Positions 54,405-62,683 of a stretch of DNA of 64,000 nucleotides are shown one piece after another; position 1 is the first letter of the stretch, and the number at the start of each line of letters is the position of its first letter. Origin of the DNA: Pseudomonas putida (lineage in GTDB: Bacteria > Pseudomonadota > Gammaproteobacteria > Pseudomonadales > Pseudomonadaceae); assembly GCA_041879295.1 (NCBI GenBank), contig CP047153.1:1-64000 (forward strand), read 5' to 3'. The position numbers and the translations under genes were made by a program. The notes beneath the pieces were generated by a model. It ran no database searches. It had not been told where the DNA came from and saw only the letters and a list, made by a program, of their open reading frames with translations.

Positions 54405-54429
54405 GCGATAGCAGCGCATCAGCTATCGC
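54405..54429. promoter_or_regulatory. Small inverted repeat
   Basis: GCGATAGC / GCTATCGC separated by nine bases, 49 bases before the gene at 54478. Could be an operator or a weak hairpin. Confidence 0.35.
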
Positions 54430-54477
54430 AGCCATTATGCCAGTGAAACCACCTGTCATTTCCATAGGAGCTGTGAA

Positions 54478-55323
54478 GTGAAGTCCGTCGATGTTGTGAG
54501 CAAGGCTTGGACAGATACATACGAAGAGATTGCTGCTAAGGCCCAGCTTGTGCGGGATGTGCTGGAGCAGCGCAACGTGAGGCTGCGGTCCGGCAGCGCA
54601 CTTTCGCAACTGCTTAGCCAGGCCGACAAGCTGAGCCTAGCGTGGGCAGAGCAAGTGAAGCCAGATGACCGGGTGGTCTGGGAAGCGGCGTTCGTGAACC
54701 GTCTGGCTGATGCGGTCACCAACTTGCCTGAAGAGCCAGGAATTCAAGAGGCGCTCAAGCGTATGGCCGGCAGCGTCATGCAGCCGGATGATCGGAACAC
54801 CTCCCAAGGGAAGGACGCTCTCTGGGAGCTGGTGCTGCTGTCCGACTTGAAGAGCCGAGGGTTAGCAGCCAAAGCTGCAGAACCCGATATCCTGGTTGAC
54901 TTCGGCATGGGCGACTATCCGATCGCTTGTAAGAAGATCTGGTCTGAGAGCGGAGTTGAGAAGCGTGTTAGCCATGCAGCCAAGCAGCTGGCGCCGTTCA
55001 ACAATGGCGGGGTCATCGCTCTCAATCTGGACGATTTGGTTCCTGTCGGGAAAGCTGTGAGCGTTCCTACCAAGGAGCTTGCAAAGGCTGTTCTGACCAA
55101 GTTCAACCTGGACTTCATTGAGCGTCATCGAGACGTGCTGCAAGACGCTGTCATGAGCGGCAAATGCGATGGCTTCTTCATCTCGACGACCGCCTTTGCT
55201 GTCCTGGCGGAGGAGGAGACATCGGCCTACCTCGCTACGCAAGGTTCTTTGTGGCACCTCGGAGATTCGTCGCCAGAGTCCTGCGAGCGCTTCCTTGCAT
55301 TTGGTCACACGCAGGGCATGTAA
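54478..55323 (+). CDS. Nuclease-like protein (PD-(D/E)xK pattern)
   Basis: 281 residues from GTG after AGGAG. Residues about 115-165 (ALWELVLLSDLKSRGLAAKA, AEPDILVDFG, YPIACKKIWSES) follow a restriction-endonuclease-like fold: Glu, then PD, then a strand with Lys. The usual acidic residue before the Lys is Ala, so catalysis is uncertain. The PIACKKI motif recurs in proteins of unknown function in mobile elements. Could be a defence nuclease. Confidence 0.5.
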   Translation: MKSVDVVSKAWTDTYEEIAAKAQLVRDVLEQRNVRLRSGSALSQLLSQADKLSLAWAEQVKPDDRVVWEAAFVNRLADAVTNLPEEPGIQEALKRMAGSVMQPDDRNTSQGKDALWELVLLSDLKSRGLAAKAAEPDILVDFGMGDYPIACKKIWSESGVEKRVSHAAKQLAPFNNGGVIALNLDDLVPVGKAVSVPTKELAKAVLTKFNLDFIERHRDVLQDAVMSGKCDGFFISTTAFAVLAEEETSAYLATQGSLWHLGDSSPESCERFLAFGHTQGM

Positions 55324-55765
55324 CCAGGAGCCTGCAGAACCACGAAGCGCCGGAAAATCCTGGGAGTGACAGTCAACACAGTGCTGTCGAGTAGCCTCGC
55401 TAAGGTCGAAAAGATGCGAGAGGATTGACAGCCGCTTCGAAAAATCAGACATTGCGATTTCTGAGGACGCAAGTCTGTTTCGTTGAGCGCGGTCAGTCCT
55501 CTTGGGATTGGTCGCGTTTTCCTACATTTTTGGGGTCTCCTTTTCTGCTCATTGGTCATGACTCTCATGACTGATCAGAATCTCAAGCAACCGGCTTGCC
55601 CGCCGACCCTCTCAGCATTTCCGGCATATCATCAAATCCCTTCCTCAACGCATGCTATCCGATCATTCTTCAGCTGTAGCTCTTATACTGATCTGTCCTC
55701 AGGCTGTGGTAACATCAGTTATACGTACGTGTTATGTATCAATTTGCTTGTGTCTGGGGGTGTGT
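55324..55765. other. Intergenic region
   Basis: No supported gene; open frames here lack ribosome sites. It carries TACGTGTTAT at 55726-55735, 30 bases before the next start. Confidence 0.5.
55726..55735 (+). promoter_or_regulatory. Shared promoter motif TACGTGTTAT
   Basis: Exact 10-mer preceded by ATACG and followed by GTATC, as at the parM promoter. Confidence 0.5.
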
Positions 55766-56068
55766 ATGGCAAGTGACGAAGCTCTAGGGTGTGATTACCA
55801 AGGCAGGCATTTCGGTGCGGCCTATCCCGATGCGCAGTGCGTCGACGGTTTTCTCTGGGATGAGGATAGCTGCGATGAGCCTGGAGGTGCTCTTCTCCAT
55901 GGAGGCGACATTCCCTGCCCAAAATGTAATTCAGCTGCGCATGCCACGTACTACGGTACGGAAGAAGACTCAGCGTCGCCCTCGGCCCAGTCGACTGGCA
56001 ACGGTCCTTACCAGCTACTCCCCAACAACCCCGAAGATTCGCCGGGCTGTGCACCTGCTCTGTCGTGA
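55766..56068 (+). CDS. Hypothetical protein
   Basis: 100 residues from MASDEALGCDYQGRHFGAAY. Cys-rich N-terminal half with a CPKC pair (about 52-55), Ser/Pro-rich tail. GGGGG precedes the ATG. Metal binding is possible. Not recognised. Confidence 0.6.
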   Translation: MASDEALGCDYQGRHFGAAYPDAQCVDGFLWDEDSCDEPGGALLHGGDIPCPKCNSAAHATYYGTEEDSASPSAQSTGNGPYQLLPNNPEDSPGCAPALS

Positions 56069-56118
56069 GCTTGATCAGCTACACAGGTTCGAACGTTCAT
56101 ACACTCACTGGAAAAAGC

Positions 56119-56544
56119 ATGTCACCACTTCGAAAGATTGCTGTGCTCGGTTGTGTCGCTCTGTCGCTGGCAGGGTGCAATGACAAAAAGATCAATGTCA
56201 CCATTCCGACTGGCTCGACCCTCTACGTCAAGCTGTATCACCTCGGTGATCCTGCGCTCGGCTCGGTTCTGCCAACCGAGTACCGGGCTGGAGGGTTTGG
56301 CAAAGTGGAATATGAAATGTCTCAGGTCCTGGCCGGAAATGAATGCGCCCTGGGCATTCCTCTGAAATGGAACAGCCGCCAGCTCAAGCATGAGACTTCT
56401 ACCGCCACACTGTCCTGCGACGGAGCTGATCAGCGAGAGCTGAAGGGCTATGTGATCGGTGAAGACGGCAAACAAGGCCTGGCCGGTGTTACGTTGGGCA
56501 GCGTGGTCCCGTTTGTGGTCACCGAGACAGCAACGGTCAAATAG
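56119..56544 (+). CDS. Small lipoprotein
   Basis: 141 residues from MSPLRKIAVLGCVALSLAGC, a signal peptide with lipobox LAGC; an upstream start in the same frame (56065) would break the signal. The mature part is beta-rich with two Cys that may pair. Predicted to be anchored in the inner or outer membrane. No family recognised. Followed closely by two genes in the same direction. Confidence 0.8.
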   Translation: MSPLRKIAVLGCVALSLAGCNDKKINVTIPTGSTLYVKLYHLGDPALGSVLPTEYRAGGFGKVEYEMSQVLAGNECALGIPLKWNSRQLKHETSTATLSCDGADQRELKGYVIGEDGKQGLAGVTLGSVVPFVVTETATVK

Positions 56545-56561
56545 CCCCGGGGGAGAGCATC

Positions 56562-56870
56562 ATGCAGCTGTCGAAATTGCGGCCACGGCTGTACCCAAAC
56601 GGGCGGCTAGCCCTGGAGCTGCTCTACGAGGATGGTGAGCACTGGGGCGTGCTCACAACAAACCTCGTGGAGGCCGAGTTGGCGGTCGATGAGGTGTGTA
56701 TCCACGCCTGGCAACTGCCCGATCAGGTCTTGGATCTGCACCTGGCATCCGGAAAGTTTGAAGACACTGGCAGGGTTGAACCTGCTGGTTTTGAAGACGC
56801 ACCTGTGTGGCGGGTCATCTGCCCAGAGCTGCTGGCGCATGCCCAGCGAATGCGGGCTCATACGAGGTAA
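56562..56870 (+). CDS. DUF4313-like protein
   Basis: 102 residues: YPNGRLALELLYEDGEHWGV, then NLVEAEL and DEVCIHAWQLP follow the pattern of small plasmid proteins of DUF4313. The ribosome site GGGGGAG lies before the ATG. 17 bases after the lipoprotein gene. Function unknown. Confidence 0.65.
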   Translation: MQLSKLRPRLYPNGRLALELLYEDGEHWGVLTTNLVEAELAVDEVCIHAWQLPDQVLDLHLASGKFEDTGRVEPAGFEDAPVWRVICPELLAHAQRMRAHTR

Positions 56871-56875
56871 GCAAC

Positions 56876-57352
56876 ATGGATTACTCGCAACTGCTTGAGC
56901 GGAGCTTTCTTCAGATGGCTCACACGTCTGTAAGCCGCCTGGGATATCTCGCGGAGCACGTTTTCGGGTTCACTACGGATTCACCCAGTGCTGACGAGCT
57001 GTTCGCTGCCAAAGCTGTAGAGGTCTGCGCTGCGCTGGGCAATCGAACGATGCGGGAGTACGTTACTACCAAAGACGGGCACCTCTGGTTCTTGTTGATG
57101 TTCAACATGCCATTCTTCGCTGGGCGCCTCGATTGGGGCACCTCGATGACCGGATCCTGGTGGAGCGTTGAGCATGGAGAATTTTTGGAGCTGGATAGCT
57201 GCGGGCTCTGGACAGAAACCGGCCAGCTGTTAGAACCGATGCGCTTCACACTTGACCAGTGGAAGGAGTTCATCAACGCGGTCGTCGCTTTCGCTGCGCC
57301 CGAACTGGGGCCGGGCGCTGGGAAAGGCTTTGAGGAATTGCCGGCGTTATGA
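56876..57352 (+). CDS. Hypothetical protein
   Basis: 158 residues from MDYSQLLERSFLQMAHTSVS, five bases after the previous stop, with GAGG before it. Soluble, aromatic-rich. The 3' end overlaps the convergent nucleotidyltransferase gene by six bases. Not recognised. Confidence 0.7.
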   Translation: MDYSQLLERSFLQMAHTSVSRLGYLAEHVFGFTTDSPSADELFAAKAVEVCAALGNRTMREYVTTKDGHLWFLLMFNMPFFAGRLDWGTSMTGSWWSVEHGEFLELDSCGLWTETGQLLEPMRFTLDQWKEFINAVVAFAAPELGPGAGKGFEELPAL

Positions 57353-58114
57353 GGTCGGCTGAAGGCCGAAGGATTCTGCAATTCGGCCGATGATGGTCTT
57401 GAGGTCACCCCGAATCTTGAGCGCTTTGAAGTCGATCTCTTCGACCGCCAGGCGCTCAAGGAATAGCGCCATGTCTGCAGTAATGCTTGCGGGCAACTCA
57501 ATCACCTCGCCAGTCAGCAGGCCCGCCAGGGCCAGGACATCGTTCCGATGCTTCCTGACGTTCTTCGAGTCAACTGCTTCACCGTTTGCCTTGCGCTGAG
57601 ACAAGTCGAGCCAGGCCTTAGCTTTGAAGGGGATAAGACGATCAGCGCTGATGTATGTCAGCTCCTCGCTCTGATGGCGGCCGGAACGCAACAGGGTGTA
57701 ATAGTCTTCATCGAGCAGGATAGCGCTCAAACTCGAAACCGACTCATCTGTGGGGATTGGGGTCAGCGTTGCGTTTTCCTCATGCTCAAGGCCATCCGGT
57801 GCACGAGAGAATAGTTCGATCATTACCGGGTAGGTTTCGTCGGCGGGATTCTGGAATCTGTAGAAGACCGGCCTGTCACCCCCTCTTTGTTTGATCTCAT
57901 AGCCGCCGGCCTTTATGAACTCCCAGAACCTGTTAACAAAATGGGAGTCCAGAGCCTCAATCACGAGCACGATGTCTAGGTCTTTCGTGGCCCTGAAGCT
58001 CTCTCCCGCGTCTTCCATCGCCAGAGCAGAGGCAACGCCACCGATTAGGACGTAGCTATCGCGGAAATCGCGAAAGTGCCGGCCAAAAATATCTAAACCT
58101 TTCACGCTAACCAA
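57347..58114 (-). CDS. AbiEii-like nucleotidyltransferase (toxin)
   Basis: 255 residues with the nucleotidyltransferase pattern of AbiEii/DUF1814-type proteins: VLIGGVASALAMED, then FRATKDLDIVLVIE (acidic pair DLD), and a conserved Lys-rich helix later (RLIPFKAKAWLDLSQRK). These toxins transfer nucleotides to tRNA or other targets and are paired with a winged-helix antitoxin, as here. Starts at TTG after GGAGCAGG, overlapping the upstream gene by 13 bases, so translation is coupled. Confidence 0.75.
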   Translation of the reverse strand: MVSVKGLDIFGRHFRDFRDSYVLIGGVASALAMEDAGESFRATKDLDIVLVIEALDSHFVNRFWEFIKAGGYEIKQRGGDRPVFYRFQNPADETYPVMIELFSRAPDGLEHEENATLTPIPTDESVSSLSAILLDEDYYTLLRSGRHQSEELTYISADRLIPFKAKAWLDLSQRKANGEAVDSKNVRKHRNDVLALAGLLTGEVIELPASITADMALFLERLAVEEIDFKALKIRGDLKTIIGRIAESFGLQPTS

Positions 58115-59121
58115 TGTACCTGCTCCTTGAGTTCATCCAACGCAATCTGAATGCGTTCGTCGGGGTTGTCTTCCAGGCTCAGAAACAGCGACGCTGTGTC
58201 TGCCATATACTGCGTTTCGGTGAGCGACGGATACCCCCAGATCTCCACCCACTCCTCGATCGAGTCCACCGACTCGACTACCTCAAACGCATCAAGCGCC
58301 AGCATGTCATTGAACACTTTCTTGCTCATCCCCCATACGGCCTGCTTAGGCTCCGCCAGCATCGTGTACTTGGCCAGGGCAGTTTCCCCCGCGATGAATA
58401 CTCCCGGGGCCATGGGGATAGCATTTCGGGTAATACCAATTCTCTTTTTGACGGGGGACCGCAGGTGCTTCTTGGCCTTCTGGAACACCTCTGCAGGCGA
58501 CCCGTTGAAGGCGTAGGTCTTCCAATGCAGCTCGCTTTTCGCAGGGCTAATCACCCCCAGCGATACCAGCTGATCCACTGCCTTCGAGAGGGTCACGCGA
58601 CTGTAGCCCAGGTCCCCCAGCAAAGCGTTCGTAGTGAAGTAGGTTTCGTCGGGTATCCCGGAATATAGGCACGAGAGAAGCATGGCTTGGGCCGCGGGGA
58701 GGAGGGCGGCTACCTCGCTCTGCTCTCGCCGCTGACGGAAGCTTTCACGCAGGTCCAGCGCCATCTCAGGTATGAACATCTGGAAGCTGGGCTGGATGAA
58801 ATTGACCTGGTGCATGATCAGGCTGCGGCGGTCTTGAGTCGACAAGGACCAGCAGACGTACACTACTACCTGGTTGGTGACGTTGCGCACCATCTCGATG
58901 TGCTTCTGCAGCTTCACGATGCCTGGGTACTCAATATCATCACGGGAGACCAGCAGCATCATGTTGAACGCCGAACTGTTCCCCATAGGTACGCTCAACT
59001 CGTAGGTCTTGTAGCTGTCCCGGATGGTATAGGGGACTCGGAGTGGCACCGGAGTCATCTGCGCTGCCACACCTAAAACGGACTCAATGTAGGCCTTAGC
59101 TTCGTCTTGTAAATTCGGCAT
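58102..59121 (-). CDS. Winged-helix antitoxin/regulator of an AbiE-like pair
   Basis: 339 residues. A winged-helix segment lies at about 165-205 (TTNALLGDLGYSRVTLSKAV, then DQLVSLGVI), with an alpha/beta region before it and an AbiEi-like C-terminal part (VFIAGETALAKYTMLAEPKQ). First gene of the toxin operon. It is expected to repress the operon from the GTAAACCAC repeats just upstream. It is longer than a typical AbiEi. Confidence 0.65.
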   Translation of the reverse strand: MPNLQDEAKAYIESVLGVAAQMTPVPLRVPYTIRDSYKTYELSVPMGNSSAFNMMLLVSRDDIEYPGIVKLQKHIEMVRNVTNQVVVYVCWSLSTQDRRSLIMHQVNFIQPSFQMFIPEMALDLRESFRQRREQSEVAALLPAAQAMLLSCLYSGIPDETYFTTNALLGDLGYSRVTLSKAVDQLVSLGVISPAKSELHWKTYAFNGSPAEVFQKAKKHLRSPVKKRIGITRNAIPMAPGVFIAGETALAKYTMLAEPKQAVWGMSKKVFNDMLALDAFEVVESVDSIEEWVEIWGYPSLTETQYMADTASLFLSLEDNPDERIQIALDELKEQVHWLA

Positions 59122-59153
59122 GAGCCGGCCTCGTGTTAACTACTTTTTTTCAC

Positions 59154-59194
59154 TGTAAACCACAGTGGTTTACAAGTCAAAAAAGTGGTTTACA
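59154..59194. promoter_or_regulatory. Operator of the AbiE-like operon
   Basis: Palindrome GTAAACCACAGTGGTTTAC (59155-59173) plus a third half-site GTGGTTTACA (59185-59194), 33 bases upstream of the antitoxin start. Typical layout for autorepression. Confidence 0.75.
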
Positions 59195-59220
59195 ATCCAA
59201 TGTTTACTGGGGTTAAACGG

Positions 59221-59237
59221 AAATGTGCCATTTATAG
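59221..59237 (+). repeat. Distal iteron-like copy
   Basis: AAATGTGCCATTTATAG matches the oriV iteron in 12 of the first 12 bases and in the final TAG. Confidence 0.6.
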
Positions 59238-59265
59238 TGGGTTAGAAAAAGCCCCAGCCAGAGTA

Positions 59266-59298
59266 TGCGCTGTGCACTGCACAGTGTGAAGTGCACAC
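59266..59298. repeat. Third copy of the parM-type motif
   Basis: CACTGCACAGTG (59275-59286), the exact inverse of CACTGTGCAGTG at 13431 and 33542, within a larger set of TGCAC/GTGCA boxes. Confidence 0.7.
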
Positions 59299-59424
59299 AA
59301 GCAGTTCAAGCGCCGTCAGGTGGTCTGCTGACTTTTCCTACATCCATAACGGAACCGTCTGATCGACACCGTTGGATCAGAGGGGGAAGGTCAGGTTTTT
59401 CACCGAGGAAATGGAGCAAGGAAA

Positions 59425-59691
59425 ATGGCTAGGCCAAACACCAGCGAACTGAAGCTACCTCTCAGCTTACACTTGGATCAGAGCACCCTGGATGCGATCA
59501 TCCGCTTCAGGGCCGCACGTGCAGCACATTTGAAGTATGCGCACGACGATACAGCTGCCAGCGCAGAAATGTTTCTGGCGCTCCAGCAAGCTGAGGCCGA
59601 CCTGGCCAGGGCGGTTGACGAGCTTCTGGTCAAGACTGCGGCTGAGACGGCAGAACCACACCCGCGACCGCAGAAAAATGTTGTCCTATAG
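59425..59691 (+). CDS. Small helical protein, possible regulator
   Basis: 88 residues (MARPNTSELKLPLSLHLDQS …), helical after a short N-terminal strand (LKLPLSLHLD), a layout seen in ribbon-helix-helix repressors. ATG follows AGGAA. Its stop codon lies inside the first operator box of copy 3, so it could encode the repressor of that operator; this is inference only. Confidence 0.6.
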   Translation: MARPNTSELKLPLSLHLDQSTLDAIIRFRAARAAHLKYAHDDTAASAEMFLALQQAEADLARAVDELLVKTAAETAEPHPRPQKNVVL

Positions 59692-59731
59692 GACAATATT
59701 TCAATTGAAAATAGTTGTTCTATAGTTTAAT
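59681..59731 (+). promoter_or_regulatory. Operator/promoter of the shared type (copy 3)
   Basis: Perfect palindrome TTGTCCTATAGGACAA at 59681-59696 and TTGTTCTATAGTTTAAT at 59715, 34 bases apart. Promoter boxes TTGAAA (59705) and TTTAAT (59726). This copy defines the full operator symmetry. Confidence 0.8.
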
Positions 59732-59769
59732 CTCTTCTCATTGACGTCTATCAATGAGGCCAGCAGGAA

Positions 59770-60570
59770 ATGGATCGTTTTCAGCAGCAGGGCTTGCTTT
59801 TCGGGGATGAAACCCGTGACTCCACAAAAGCCGAGCTTGACCAGTTGATCGCCAGTGGTGCGCTGTTTGTGGCCAACCATTCGGGCGGTAAGGATTCGCA
59901 GGTGCAACTGATCCGTCTCCTGGAGCGCGTTCCGGCTAGCCAGCTGGTGGTTGTCCATGCATCGCTGGGCCCGATGGAGTGGCCGGGGGCGATGGAGCTG
60001 GCCCGTGATCAAGCCGCCGCTGCAGGCCTTCCTTTCATTGTTGCCACAGCCTCGAAGACGCTGCTGGAAATGGTAGAGCGTCGGTTCGAGATTCGCCCCG
60101 AGGTACCGAGCTGGCCATCTGCGTCTACTCGCCAATGCACGAGCGACTTGAAACGAGGACCCATCCAACGTGAGGTCAGGCGCTATGCAAAGGCCAATGG
60201 CTTCAAAACGATCGTCAACTGCCTTGGCCTGCGCGCTCAAGAGTCGCCAGGGCGAGCGAAGCGGGTAGTTTTCAGCCGGATGGGGATCAGCAACTCTGTG
60301 TTGACCTGGTTCGAGTGGTTGCCAGTACATGACATGCGCACGGATGAGGTCTTCGGTGCCATCGCTGCAGCGGGGCAGCGTCCTCATCACGCCTATGCCC
60401 TCGGTAATGATCGATTGAGCTGCATTTTCTGCGTGATGGCGTCCAAGCCTGACTTGCGTAACGGGCGTGTCCATCACCCTGAGCTTTTCGAGCAGTACGT
60501 CGCTCTTGAGCGGCGCACGGGCTACACGATGCACATGAATCGAATCCCACTTGTTGAGTTGGCGGCATGA
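59770..60570 (+). CDS. PP-loop ATPase of the PAPS-reductase family
   Basis: 266 residues. The PP-loop is ANHSGGKDSQVQL (about 37-49), an ATP-pyrophosphatase signature. Further family features are RQCTSDLKRGPI and a CIFCVMAS cluster near the C-terminus, so three Cys could bind a cofactor or persulfide. Relatives include PAPS reductase, DndC of DNA phosphorothioation and tRNA thiolases. None of the other dnd genes is present, so the substrate is open. First gene under operator copy 3, 61 bases before the RNB gene. Confidence 0.85.
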   Translation: MDRFQQQGLLFGDETRDSTKAELDQLIASGALFVANHSGGKDSQVQLIRLLERVPASQLVVVHASLGPMEWPGAMELARDQAAAAGLPFIVATASKTLLEMVERRFEIRPEVPSWPSASTRQCTSDLKRGPIQREVRRYAKANGFKTIVNCLGLRAQESPGRAKRVVFSRMGISNSVLTWFEWLPVHDMRTDEVFGAIAAAGQRPHHAYALGNDRLSCIFCVMASKPDLRNGRVHHPELFEQYVALERRTGYTMHMNRIPLVELAA

Positions 60571-60631
60571 CCGCCCTCTGACTGCTTCCAGTGTAGAATC
60601 CACACACAGCTTGATAGGCCAAGGATCCACC

Positions 60632-62644
60632 GTGACTTCACCATTCTTCGTGACCATCGATTCCCAGAAAACGCTTGATATCGACGACGCGATATCGATC
60701 ACCCAGAGCGGCGATCTGTACATCATATCAGTTGCCATCGCCGATCCTTCTGCGAAGGTTGGGGTCGGCTCTCATGACGATAAGTTGGCGTTTGAGCGGG
60801 CCGCCTCGATCTATGCCCGAGATCGTGCAGTGCAAACAATGCTGCCACGGCACATCGGCGCAGATCAAAGTAGCCTTGTCGCGGGGCAACCACGGCAAGC
60901 GATGGTTTTTACAATCACGCTCAATAGCTCGCTTGAGGTCGTCGGTTTTGAACCTAGCTGCCAGGTTATCACCGTCAACACCCGTCTCACATATGAGGCC
61001 ATTCCGGAGATAGCCCGAAGCACTCAAAGCCCTTTGCGTGAAATGGTGGAGCTCCTCAGTAGGGTTTCGACGCTGCTGCTGCAGCGCCGCCGATCGAAAG
61101 GAGCGCTTGCCCTTTACGATATTCGCAAGCTCATGCTCTCGGATGAGGAGGGCAATCTTCGCCAATACGAGTCGTTGGATCAGATGGTCGGGCACATCAT
61201 CGTGCAAGAATTCATGATTCTGACGAATTCACAAATAGCGCTCTTCATGGCTGAGAATGGGCTGCCCGCGGTATACCGTAACCACGCGAGTCGGGTATCT
61301 GCTCCGCATGCACTGGACCTGGCCAACACAGTCGAGCAGTGGTTGAAAGAGGGGCTTGTGACCGCATCCTCTGTGGGGGCGCAGTTAGGGGCTCTCATAG
61401 AGCGTGCAGTTTACGATGGCGTGGCGCGTGGGCATTACGGTCTTGGCCTAACGCTGTACCTCCATGGCACCTCTCCGCTTCGTCGGTATGCCGACTTGGT
61501 GAACATTCGCCAGATTCGGGCGTATCTCGACAATTGCCCGCTGCCATATTCGCAAGCAGATCTGCTTACAATCTCGGCTTCGATCAACAAAACGCTGCGA
61601 GAGCGATCCGAATCCACTGTCGACTACCACAAGGAGGTGCTGGCGCGGAAAGCTCAGCGCTTGGTGGCGAGTGGGAACCTGGCCAACATGGAGGACAACG
61701 TACTCAGCGCTGCCGTGAAGCTCGCGAAAGACGCCGGTCATTTGCCTGAAGCTGTAGCGGCTGAATTGATACGAAGACTCAACAACAACACGATTGCGGA
61801 CGCCATCGTCGATCGACTTGCGATTCAAATCCCCAAGGAAGCAATCACCGAAGATCTTGGGGCGGCTTTCTCGAACTGGATGTGCCAGCACCCTCACAAC
61901 GTAGTCAGGATCATCATGAACGGAATCCAGACTCAAGTTTTTGAGGGACTCGATGAAACGGTGCACGGTGTAAACGGAGGCTTTAAGTGTGTGGTTGCTG
62001 TCTCGGCAAGTGGGCGGCGTCTTCAGGGAGTTGGTGTGCACCGCGAGAAGCGTGTAGCAAAGCAGAAAGCCATGGTCGAGATTTTGTGTCGTCATCTGAG
62101 TTTGCCAACAAACAGCCTTAGCCCTGAGGCTCCGACGCAGACATCAAGCTCTCCAGCGACCCGCGCTACTGACTACAAAGGTGCGCTAATTGAGCTTTGC
62201 CGGAAGCAGGGATGGGCTGCTCCTCATTTGCATGTCGCGATGAGTGGACCGTCAAATGCTGCAAGCTTCACAGCCACCGCGACTGTACACCCGAAGGGTA
62301 GCGACGTCGAAAGTGCTACCTCACCAGAGTGTGCAACCAAGAAGGCCGCTGAAGCAGCTGCTTCGGCCATCCTATTGAAGCGACTGGCCAAGTCACGTGA
62401 GGCGACTTCCGTGAGCAGCTCAAACCCGGTCGTGCAGCTAAATGAGATGGCACAAAAAAACAGGCTGGCGGAGCCCAGTTACGTCTTCACCCAGCTGAGC
62501 ATTGCTCCTCCGCAGTTCGAATGCGAGGCGCGAATCGTCGTAGATGGAAATGTGCTTTCGGCCAAGACAGTGGCTGGAGGTAAGAAGGTCGCGAAAGAGC
62601 TAGCTGCTGCCGAGATCCTTGGGCAAGTGAAAATAGCGAGCTGA
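60632..62644 (+). CDS. RNase II/RNB catalytic domain fused to three dsRNA-binding domains
   Basis: 670 residues from GTG after AAGGA. The RNB domain starts at once: TIDSQKTLDIDDA gives the four catalytic Asp (about residues 10, 16, 18, 19), and HGTSPLRRYADL (about 278-289) is the conserved C-terminal RNB motif. The usual N-terminal cold-shock domains and C-terminal S1 domain are absent. Instead three double-stranded-RNA-binding-like domains follow (about 423-488 with VHREKRVAKQKAMVEIL; 512-588 with ECATKKAAEAAASAIL; 598-670 with GGKKVAKELAAAEIL). It should degrade RNA with structured substrates. Confidence 0.8.
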   Translation: MTSPFFVTIDSQKTLDIDDAISITQSGDLYIISVAIADPSAKVGVGSHDDKLAFERAASIYARDRAVQTMLPRHIGADQSSLVAGQPRQAMVFTITLNSSLEVVGFEPSCQVITVNTRLTYEAIPEIARSTQSPLREMVELLSRVSTLLLQRRRSKGALALYDIRKLMLSDEEGNLRQYESLDQMVGHIIVQEFMILTNSQIALFMAENGLPAVYRNHASRVSAPHALDLANTVEQWLKEGLVTASSVGAQLGALIERAVYDGVARGHYGLGLTLYLHGTSPLRRYADLVNIRQIRAYLDNCPLPYSQADLLTISASINKTLRERSESTVDYHKEVLARKAQRLVASGNLANMEDNVLSAAVKLAKDAGHLPEAVAAELIRRLNNNTIADAIVDRLAIQIPKEAITEDLGAAFSNWMCQHPHNVVRIIMNGIQTQVFEGLDETVHGVNGGFKCVVAVSASGRRLQGVGVHREKRVAKQKAMVEILCRHLSLPTNSLSPEAPTQTSSSPATRATDYKGALIELCRKQGWAAPHLHVAMSGPSNAASFTATATVHPKGSDVESATSPECATKKAAEAAASAILLKRLAKSREATSVSSSNPVVQLNEMAQKNRLAEPSYVFTQLSIAPPQFECEARIVVDGNVLSAKTVAGGKKVAKELAAAEILGQVKIAS

Positions 62645-62683
62645 TTGAAGCGCCCAGTTGACCGCCGTGAGGGAGCTAAGCAA

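Noticed and set aside
59770..60570. DndC-type phosphorothioation system
   Set aside because: The PP-loop enzyme resembles DndC, but no dndA, B, D or E homologue was seen in the window.
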